Of a stretch of 64,000 nt of DNA, positions 59,042 through 64,000 are shown piece by piece. The stretch is from Shewanella glacialipiscicola. Its GTDB lineage: Bacteria; Pseudomonadota; Gammaproteobacteria; Enterobacterales; Shewanellaceae. The position numbers were made by a program, and so were the translations under genes. The first letter of the stretch is position 1. Each line of letters starts with the position of its first letter. The notes beneath the pieces were generated by a model, which saw nothing but the letters and a program-made list of their open reading frames with translations, had not been told where the DNA came from and did not search any database. The stretch covers positions 292,611 through 356,610 of the forward strand of contig NZ_JAKILU010000001.1 of assembly GCF_023283485.1 (NCBI RefSeq). Reading direction: 5' to 3'.

Positions 59042-60478
59042 TTAAGCCGCTGTGGGTTCAGCCAATGCTGGCAATGAATCTTTAGAGGCTTTCACTGTAC
59101 GAATCACGTTATATGCCATGATCAGCATACCGGTAAGGAATAAACAACCGCCGAGGAAACGTACAAAGTAGAAAGGATAAGAAGCTTCTAGACTTTCAAC
59201 AAAGCTGTAAGTCAAAGTGCCGTCAGCATTCACCGCGCGCCACATCAAACCTTGCATAACGCCCGAAATCCACATAGATACGATGTACAGTACTGTACCA
59301 ATTGTCGCTAACCAGAAATGAACATTGATTAACTTGATGCTGTACATACGGCCGTGGCCAAATAGCACAGGGATCAGGTGATATAAAGAACCAATAGACA
59401 CCATAGCAACCCAGCCTAGCGCGCCTGAGTGAACGTGACCAATAGTCCAATCCGTATAATGTGACAGTGCGTTAACGGTTTTAATCGCCATCATTGGGCC
59501 TTCAAAGGTAGACATACCATAGAAAGACAAGGAGACAACTAAGAAACGTAAAATAGGATCAGTACGCAGCTTATGCCAAGCACCTGATAAGGTCATGATA
59601 CCGTTAATCATACCGCCCCAAGAAGGTGCGAATAGGATCAATGACATCACCATACCTAAAGACTGAGTCCAGTCAGGTAGCGCGGTATAATGTAAATGGT
59701 GAGGACCTGCCCAGATATATAGTGCAATCAGTGCCCAGAAGTGAACAATTGATAGACGATAAGAATAAACCGGACGACCCGCTTGCTTAGGTACGAAGTA
59801 ATACATCATCCCTAAGAAACCTGCGGTTAATAAGAAACCAACGGCGTTATGACCATACCACCACTGCACCATGGCATCGACAGCGCCACTGTATATCGAA
59901 TATGACTTAAACAGGCTAACAGGTACTGCCATAGAGTTAACAATATGAAGTACTGCAACGGTAAGGATAAACCCACCGAAGAACCAGTTTGCCACATAGA
60001 TATGTGAGGTTGTACGTTTAACAATCGTGCCAAAGAATACCGTAGCATAAGCTATCCACACGATAGCAATTGCGATATCGATAGGCCACTCAAGCTCTGC
60101 GTATTCCTTACTCGACGTGTAGCCTAAAGGTAAGGTGATTACTGCGGATATAATAATCGCTTGCCAGCCCCAAAACGTAAATGCAGCCAATTTAGGTGCA
60201 AATAGTCGGGTTTGACAGGTACGTTGTACGACATAATAGGATGTTGCAAAAAGGGCTGATGTACCGAACGCGAAGATCACCGCATTGGTGTGTAAAGGTC
60301 GCAAGCGACTATACGTTAACCAAGGTGTGTCAAAGTTCAGCTGAGGCCAGATTAACTGAGCCGCAATTAATACACCGACTGACATACCAACGATACCCCA
60401 CAAAACTGTGGTTAAGGCAAATTGGCGGACAATGGTGTAATTGTAATCAGCGCCGGTTGGCTGGGAATGGTTCATCAT
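59042..60478 (-). CDS. ccoN: cbb3-type cytochrome c oxidase subunit I
   Basis: Catalytic subunit with two haems b and CuB; reduces O2 and pumps protons with high oxygen affinity. About 478 residues and twelve membrane helices. His ligands are in [13 protein letters not shown] (about 63), [19 protein letters not shown] (copper His, with the cross-linked Tyr nearby), WAGPHHLHY, and [12 protein letters not shown]. The second of two adjacent ATGs is an equally good start. First gene of ccoNOQP; FNR-like boxes lie upstream. Confidence 0.96.
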   Translation of the reverse strand: MMNHSQPTGADYNYTIVRQFALTTVLWGIVGMSVGVLIAAQLIWPQLNFDTPWLTYSRLRPLHTNAVIFAFGTSALFATSYYVVQRTCQTRLFAPKLAAFTFWGWQAIIISAVITLPLGYTSSKEYAELEWPIDIAIAIVWIAYATVFFGTIVKRTTSHIYVANWFFGGFILTVAVLHIVNSMAVPVSLFKSYSIYSGAVDAMVQWWYGHNAVGFLLTAGFLGMMYYFVPKQAGRPVYSYRLSIVHFWALIALYIWAGPHHLHYTALPDWTQSLGMVMSLILFAPSWGGMINGIMTLSGAWHKLRTDPILRFLVVSLSFYGMSTFEGPMMAIKTVNALSHYTDWTIGHVHSGALGWVAMVSIGSLYHLIPVLFGHGRMYSIKLINVHFWLATIGTVLYIVSMWISGVMQGLMWRAVNADGTLTYSFVESLEASYPFYFVRFLGGCLFLTGMLIMAYNVIRTVKASKDSLPALAEPTAA

Positions 60479-60570
60479 CGTGCTTCCACTGCTTATTACT
60501 TATACTTTGAGTAAAGACAAGCTTTACCTGCTATAAAACGACATAAAAATCAGCATCCCTATTAAGGTTG

Positions 60571-60584
60571 CTGAGCCATGTCAA
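60571..60584. promoter_or_regulatory. FNR-like box 1 upstream of ccoN
   Basis: CTGAGCCATGTCAA shares its last 13 bases with a second copy 63 bases further upstream. It is centred about 99 bases before the ccoN ATG, and a TTTTAT element lies at a distance that would suit a class II activator site (-41.5). Similar to, but weaker than, the FNR consensus; a CRP-type site is the alternative. Confidence 0.5.
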
Positions 60585-60633
60585 TGCGTTACCTTGCATA
60601 TTTTTGTTCAAATATGAGGTTTCGCAATGATAC

Positions 60634-60647
60634 TTGAGCCATGTCAA
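60634..60647. promoter_or_regulatory. FNR-like box 2 upstream of ccoN
   Basis: TTGAGCCATGTCAA has the TTGA-N6-TCAA form of FNR-family sites. It repeats 13 bases of box 1 at a distance of 63 bases, six helical turns, so both would face the same side of the DNA. Confidence 0.5.
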
Positions 60648-60675
60648 AAAAGATACCAATGAGGGACGTTGAAAG

Positions 60676-60703
60676 TTGATCTAGATCACTCTGCACCATA
60701 GAA
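60676..60703 (+). promoter_or_regulatory. Promoter with overlapping FNR-like box before the small lipoprotein gene
   Basis: TTGATC and TAGAAT are 16 bases apart. The -35 is part of TTGATCTAGATCAC (60676-60689), which fits the FNR consensus at 9 of 10 positions. A regulator bound there would cover the -35, which suggests repression; it could also act in the ccoN direction. Confidence 0.5.
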
Positions 60704-60735
60704 TGCGCTCATCCAGATCTACAAGGTTACTCTTT

Positions 60736-61185
60736 GTGCTAACACCTTTGCGACTCTATTTATTCATCTTATTAACCTTTGGCCTTACCGCTTGCAAGGA
60801 AGAGGCTAAGCCAATGCCATTAAAAAGCAGCCTTGATACTTCTTTATGTCAATTTTCAAAGGGGGAGTGTGTTAAACAAGTGGAAAATATCAAGCTCACT
60901 TTTAGTCTCTCGCCCGGTAATGCACCAAGTGAAAAGCCATTAACATTGAGTTTGTCATCGACGTTACCCATAACGGACGTCAACATTCGTTTAGAAGGGC
61001 GAGATATGTTTATGGGCATGATCCCCGTCAAGATGCAGCAATCCGATGACACCACTTATATAGGGCAATTTATTTATGGATCGTGTAGCAGTGGTTATAT
61101 GGTCTGGCGCGGCTTTGTCAGTTTTCGCCTCAATGGCCAAGATCATACTGTGATAGTTGATTTTCTGGCAGATGATAATGGGTGA
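60736..61185 (+). CDS. Predicted small lipoprotein of unknown function, GTG start
   Basis: 149 residues with a signal ending in lipobox LTAC (TPLRLYLFILLTFGLTACKEE), so probably lipid-anchored facing the periplasm. The mature part is beta-rich with Cys pairs (LCQFSKGECVKQ) and ends WRGFVSFRLNGQDHTVIVDFLADDNG. I start at the GTG preceded by AAGG; an ATG 33 bases upstream would overlap the predicted promoter -10 element. Divergent from ccoN. Family not recognised; the position suggests a link to respiration or copper. Confidence 0.65.
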   Translation: MLTPLRLYLFILLTFGLTACKEEAKPMPLKSSLDTSLCQFSKGECVKQVENIKLTFSLSPGNAPSEKPLTLSLSSTLPITDVNIRLEGRDMFMGMIPVKMQQSDDTTYIGQFIYGSCSSGYMVWRGFVSFRLNGQDHTVIVDFLADDNG

Positions 61186-61480
61186 GCGTTATGTTGGCTT
61201 ACCTTAATCTAGTTAATTATCATGTTAGTGGTATAAGTTACTGATTATTAGCTTATCTATTTGTTGCCGTACGCTGAAAAATAGTCCTAAATGAATTAAC
61301 GATCCCATTTATTGGCTAACTGTACATTTTAATTTTTAAAGCAATTTAAGGATGAACATTTAAAATCGGCATAATTTTTTAATAAAAAGAGAGGGTACTT
61401 GGACTTACCTAACTCGATAGTTGATAATCATTCGCATTTGTGTATTATTATGATATTAGCTAATCAGTGAGGAAAGGGCG
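61186..61480. other. AT-rich region before the cysteine-rich gene
   Basis: About 295 bases without a gene on either strand. It probably holds the promoter of the cysteine-rich gene and the recombinase. No terminator for the lipoprotein gene is obvious. Confidence 0.35.
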
Positions 61481-61699
61481 ATGGCAAACCGAGTTAATCT
61501 ATCAATATCGGCACATAAATTGGCAAAACTGATCCATGATGGGCATCTCTGTGCGGCAGACTTTACATGCTTAGATAGCCAATCTAAACAACAAGTTTGG
61601 CAGTTATGCTTAATTTGCTGCCAAAAAAGAGTGACTTGCCAACAATGTACATTTTCTGCGTGTGCTAAGATCCCGATATCTCTTGATGCCGATAAATAA
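61481..61699 (+). CDS. Cysteine-rich 72-residue protein, possible zinc ribbon
   Basis: Begins MANRVNLSISAHKLAKLIHDGHLCAADF and has a dense Cys patch CLICCQKRVTCQQCTFSAC (about 43-61), besides two earlier cysteines; this is compatible with one or two zinc sites. A strong AGGAAAGG site precedes the ATG. It lies 61 bases before the second recombinase in the same direction, so they may be co-transcribed, perhaps as a small DNA-binding partner. Family not recognised. Confidence 0.6.
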   Translation: MANRVNLSISAHKLAKLIHDGHLCAADFTCLDSQSKQQVWQLCLICCQKRVTCQQCTFSACAKIPISLDADK

Positions 61700-61760
61700 C
61701 ATTATCGGCATTTGCGTTTAAGTATTATCATACAAGAAATCCTTATAATTCAGATGCAAT

Positions 61761-63053
61761 ATGCAACTTCCTCCAGTTATTCCATTATTTGACTCATTTG
61801 AATTCATACAAGTTGGCAATAGCATCGTTAACCAATATATCACCCAAATCAGCATGGAAAAGGTGGTGGATGCAGGCTTAGTTATTGAGCATGCCAGTGA
61901 TTGGTTATTTGAGCAAAAGCACAATGAAAACAACTATAAAACCTATCGCAGCGAGTTAACGACATTTCTGCATTGGTGTTTTGATGTTGTTTCAATGTCG
62001 CCAATAGATGTAACCCGTAAAGATATGAGTCGCTATGTTGATTACTGCCAAACGCCGCCCATAGCACTAATTGGCTATTTTAATGTGCCACAGTTTAGAT
62101 TGGATAAGCTGTGTGACGAGCGGGTTCCTAATGCGCAATGGCGGCCATTTGTCGGCAAAAAACATCTCGGTCAAGTACAACCCTATGTATTAAGTGATAA
62201 TGCGTTAAAAACCAAGATGGCCATTTTGTCTTCGTTTTATTCATATCTGACAAGTGAAGAATATTGTGAGCGTAATCCTGCTCAAATCTGGCTTAATCAC
62301 AGTCGATTTTCCGCCAATCGGTCGTATCAACGACAAAATCATGAAGATGAAAATAACCTCGCATTTACTGAATTACAGTGGTCGTACGTCATGTCAACCG
62401 TCACAGCACAGGCTGAGGAATTTCCTGAATTACATCAAAGAAGTTTATTTCTTATCTCGTTGATTTACAGTTGCTATTTACGGATTTCAGATGTGTCTGC
62501 ACGCGCGGGTTATTCACCAGTCATGAATCAATTTAAACATAATCAGCAAACCGGTATTTGGAGTTTTCATATTCCGCTGAGTAAAGGAGGTAAAAAGCGT
62601 AACGTGGCAATTTCTAAGGCTTTACTTGAAGCTTTAGTCAAATATCGACAGTTTCTTGGGCTAACTGATTATCCTGGACCCAATGAAAACCATCCTTTAT
62701 TTGTGCGCCACAAAGCCGCTGGACGTGGTCGAGATGTTGGCATACTCAACGCCAATTTAGGTATTCGTCATGTTCGTGATGAAATTCAAAGCATTATCAA
62801 TCTGGCTGCCGAACGTATCGAAACGGATGGCTTTACACAGGACGGCGCACAAATGCGCAAACTCACAGCGCATAATATTCGGCACACCGGCATCACACAC
62901 GATATCAATATAAACCGCAGACCGTTATCTCATGTACAAGCGGATGCCGGACATGAAAGCATTGACACCACATCGCAGTATTTGCACACCAGCCAAGTTG
63001 AACGCCATGAAAGTGCATTCAACAAACCAATCGACCATTTAAAAGGGATATAG
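61761..63053 (+). CDS. Tyrosine recombinase (430 aa), near the predicted terminus
   Basis: Site-specific recombinase. The N-terminal SAM-like domain (NENNYKTYRSELTTFLHWCFD) is followed by the catalytic domain: Arg in YLRISDVSAR, Lys in SKGGKKRNV, HxxR in HNIRHTGI, His in AGHESI, and nucleophile Tyr in TSQYLHTS. It is longer than XerC/XerD (about 300) because of inserts and so is not either of them. It has a Cys-rich small gene just upstream and a dif-like inverted repeat just downstream. It could be a chromosomal gene of unknown role or an old integrase. Confidence 0.88.
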   Translation: MQLPPVIPLFDSFEFIQVGNSIVNQYITQISMEKVVDAGLVIEHASDWLFEQKHNENNYKTYRSELTTFLHWCFDVVSMSPIDVTRKDMSRYVDYCQTPPIALIGYFNVPQFRLDKLCDERVPNAQWRPFVGKKHLGQVQPYVLSDNALKTKMAILSSFYSYLTSEEYCERNPAQIWLNHSRFSANRSYQRQNHEDENNLAFTELQWSYVMSTVTAQAEEFPELHQRSLFLISLIYSCYLRISDVSARAGYSPVMNQFKHNQQTGIWSFHIPLSKGGKKRNVAISKALLEALVKYRQFLGLTDYPGPNENHPLFVRHKAAGRGRDVGILNANLGIRHVRDEIQSIINLAAERIETDGFTQDGAQMRKLTAHNIRHTGITHDININRRPLSHVQADAGHESIDTTSQYLHTSQVERHESAFNKPIDHLKGI

Positions 63054-63164
63054 GGTGCGTATAAATTGTGTGCTCATAATCAACGAAAGATCAAAAGCAT
63101 TCATAATGTGCCTTAACAACGTTTAAATGACACTTATCGGCACATCTAATCCCTTCCATACAAA
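63054..63164. other. Non-coding stretch between recombinase and attP-like repeat
   Basis: AT-rich, no gene. GGTGCGTATAA at 63054-63064 is close to a XerC half-site (10 of 11 against the consensus), but the sequence after it does not match a XerD half-site, so I treat it as doubtful. Confidence 0.35.
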
Positions 63165-63278
63165 GCTGCGCACAATGTGATCACAAGTTATGTAAAACTG
63201 CTTTTTTTTGTAGAATCGGGTATCAAAAAAACAGCCCTGAATAGGGCTGCGTTTTGCATAACTTGCATTGTGCGAAGG
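63165..63278. other. Two opposed dif-like sites forming an attP-like imperfect hairpin
   Basis: Site 1 (63165-63198): XerC-like arm GCTGCGCACAA, 12-base centre, XerD-like arm TTATGTAAAAC. Site 2 on the other strand (63278-63251): CCTTCGCACAA, 6-base centre TGCAAG, TTATGCAAAAC. Against the gammaproteobacterial dif consensus (RNTKCGCATAA-N6-TTATGTTAAAT) the arms match at 10 and 9 of 11 (site 1) and 9 and 8 of 11 (site 2). The sites are inverted, 52 bases apart, and can fold into a long hairpin. This resembles the single-stranded attP of CTX-type filamentous phages. Similarity is seen; integration by XerCD is inferred. Confidence 0.65.
63232..63249 (+). terminator. Hairpin inside the attP-like region
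   Basis: CAGCCCT-GAAT-AGGGCTG is a 7-bp perfect stem between the two dif-like sites. It may be a weak terminator or part of the larger attP-like fold. Confidence 0.5.
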
Positions 63279-63290
63279 TCGCATTAACTA

Positions 63291-63306
63291 TTGACGATAT
63301 AGTCAA
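63291..63306. promoter_or_regulatory. Palindrome TTGAC-N6-GTCAA upstream of the Cas2-like gene
   Basis: TTGACGATATAGTCAA has exact 5-base arms around a 6-base centre. It lies about 90 bases before the next ATG and could be an operator for an element-encoded repressor; it may overlap the promoter. Confidence 0.45.
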
Positions 63307-63392
63307 TTATTATTTTTTATCAATGAGTTGCCTAATCTCGATTCTTTTGGCACCATTTAATGGTCGGGCCGTTACAATTGAGGATAACAACC

Positions 63393-63608
63393 ATGTTTAG
63401 CTATATAATTTGCTATGATTTGTACGAAGGTAAGAAGCGTTACAGAGACCTTTGGAGGTTTCTGATTGCTCTAGGTGCCCAACGTGATCAGAGATCTGTC
63501 TGGACTTTGCAAACTGATTTATTTGATTTGGAGTCACTTAGGTGTTGTTTTACTTATGTAATGTCAGAGAAAGATAAAATTCAAGTTCACGCTGTCTCCT
63601 GCAAATAA
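63393..63608 (+). CDS. 71-residue protein with a Cas2-like (ferredoxin-fold) pattern
   Basis: The predicted order is strand (FSYIICYDL), helix (KKRYRDLWRFLIALGA), strand (QRSVWTLQTD), helix (LESLRCCFTYVM), strand (DKIQVHAVS). The YD at the end of strand 1, a basic helix, a SVW strand and a final short strand mimic Cas2 and Cas2-like/VapD-type nucleases, although it is shorter than typical Cas2 (about 90-100). No CRISPR array or other cas gene is visible. GAGG lies 9 bases before the ATG. It sits between an attP-like site and a hairpin-rich region, so it may belong to a phage or satellite. Function is not assigned. Confidence 0.6.
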   Translation: MFSYIICYDLYEGKKRYRDLWRFLIALGAQRDQRSVWTLQTDLFDLESLRCCFTYVMSEKDKIQVHAVSCK

Positions 63609-63624
63609 TATGAATATAAGGGTT

Positions 63625-63643
63625 ATTAGGGCAACGCCCTAAT
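63625..63643. repeat. 8-bp hairpin after the Cas2-like gene
   Basis: ATTAGGGC-AAC-GCCCTAAT is a perfect stem-loop 17 bases after the stop codon, first of a series of hairpins that continues to the window edge. Confidence 0.7.
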
Positions 63644-63645
63644 GC

Positions 63646-63672
63646 AAAGCGCTCTTGATAGGGGCGCTTTTT
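63646..63672 (+). terminator. Terminator-like hairpin after the Cas2-like gene
   Basis: AAAGCGC / GCGCTTT with an 11-base loop and a short T tail. Probably ends the Cas2-like transcript. Confidence 0.6.
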
Positions 63673-64000
63673 GCCCCGAGCTTTCTCCCCGCCAGACTCT
63701 TTTCTTTAGCTGCTGACTTGCAGCGCGTTTATCGTCAAACGGTCGCAGACAAAACTAACTTGCAGCACTCAAAAGTGCAGTACTGTAATACTGCACTTTT
63801 GTCTCATTTTTGAGACTTTTCGAAGGGGATTAAGCGAGAACTTGGAAAGGGGCCCGCCATAGCGGGAAAGGCCCCAAGTGACAGCGAGAGCCCCTGAGTC
63901 CACATACTATAACAGTGGACTCTACTGTCATTTTGACCGTCTCGCGAAGCGTTCGGGTTCTAGTGACACCCGAACTTTACCATGATAAGCCATGGTTTTA
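63673..64000. other. Hairpin-dense non-coding region at the window edge
   Basis: No gene is visible, but perfect stems follow one another: 63771-63800 (AAAAGTGCAGTA / TACTGCACTTTT), 63801-63816 (GTCTCA-TTTT-TGAGAC), 63840-63879 (nested: ACTTGG, GGGGCC and CCGC arms around CATA), 63896-63922 (GAGTCCAC / GTGGACTC) and 63951-63975 (GTTCGGGT / ACCCGAAC). Locally the base composition is more GC-rich than the flanks. This is expected of an origin or packaging region of a single-stranded-DNA phage, a rolling-circle origin, or a structured RNA such as a retron msr-msd. The next gene lies outside the window. Confidence 0.6.

Noticed and set aside
61761..63053. XerC or XerD
   Set aside because: The protein is about 130 residues longer than Xer recombinases and lacks their close sequence similarity, though the catalytic residues are those of the same superfamily.
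63165..63278. Integron attC site
   Set aside because: The arms lack the GTTRRRY/RYYYAAC core boxes in the right places, while both match XerC and XerD half-sites; no integron integrase is seen.
63393..63608. Genuine CRISPR adaptation gene cas2
   Set aside because: The protein is shorter than Cas2 and there is no cas1, effector or array in the window.

Overview
The window looks like chromosomal DNA of a Shewanella-type gammaproteobacterium (Alteromonadales). The grounds are protein similarity and gene order that I recognise: trxB-ald-lrp-ftsK-lolA-rarA-crcB-serS, earP-efp with an arginine-type EF-P, ybfF/DUF2788/ybfE/fldA next to seqA-pgm, two divergent GAPDH genes, and a ccoNOQP/ccoHIS/etrA/uspE/ttcA block. 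From memory, the cco region of S. oneidensis lies near the replication terminus, which matters for the right end of this window. Identification is from sequence reading alone, with no database search.

Layout. 1-2.3 kb: a gene fragment at the edge and a large tyrosine recombinase, probably the border of a mobile island abutting dgt. 2.4-11.5 kb: nucleotide metabolism (dgt, yfbR), alaA, an NhaC-type antiporter, twin tRNA-Val genes, a MATE pump divergent from riboflavin synthase, and two small genes. 11.7-14.9 kb: the translation operon thrS-infC-rpmI-rplT, with a tRNA-Thr-like operator and a rare ATA start for infC. 15-25 kb: trxB, ald, lrp, ftsK, lolA, rarA, crcB, serS. 25-35 kb: tusDCBE (tRNA thiolation), a GST, earP-efp, fldA and neighbours, seqA-pgm, msrA. 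35-47 kb: astE, the branched-chain 2-oxoacid dehydrogenase operon behind a LiuR-like palindrome, nadA, two GAPDH genes with HexR-like operators, a Gly-Cys-Leu tRNA operon and an aromatic/aspartate aminotransferase. 47-61 kb: a YvcK-like protein, a Bax-like glucosaminidase, ttcA, uspE, the oxygen regulator etrA/fnr, and the complete cbb3 oxidase assembly and structural gene set with FNR-like boxes.

Right end, 61-64 kb: a small lipoprotein gene, a cysteine-rich small protein, a second tyrosine recombinase, then a sharp change of character. An approximately 114-nt imperfect inverted repeat is built of two opposed dif-like sites, one with a 12-nt and one with a 6-nt centre. This is the architecture I recall for the single-stranded attP of CTX-type filamentous phages. 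It is followed by a 71-residue protein with a Cas2-like pattern and about 380 bases of non-coding DNA packed with hairpins that runs to the window edge. My best reading is the left end of a prophage or satellite integrated at dif by the host XerC/XerD recombinases, with its replication or packaging region just inside the edge. This is the most interesting part of the window.

Much of the rest is linked physiology: oxygen sensing (EtrA) beside the oxidase it probably controls, carbon flux control at the GAPDH pair, and several layers of translation quality (ThrRS, IF3, L20, EF-P with its rhamnosyltransferase, TusBCDE, TtcA).
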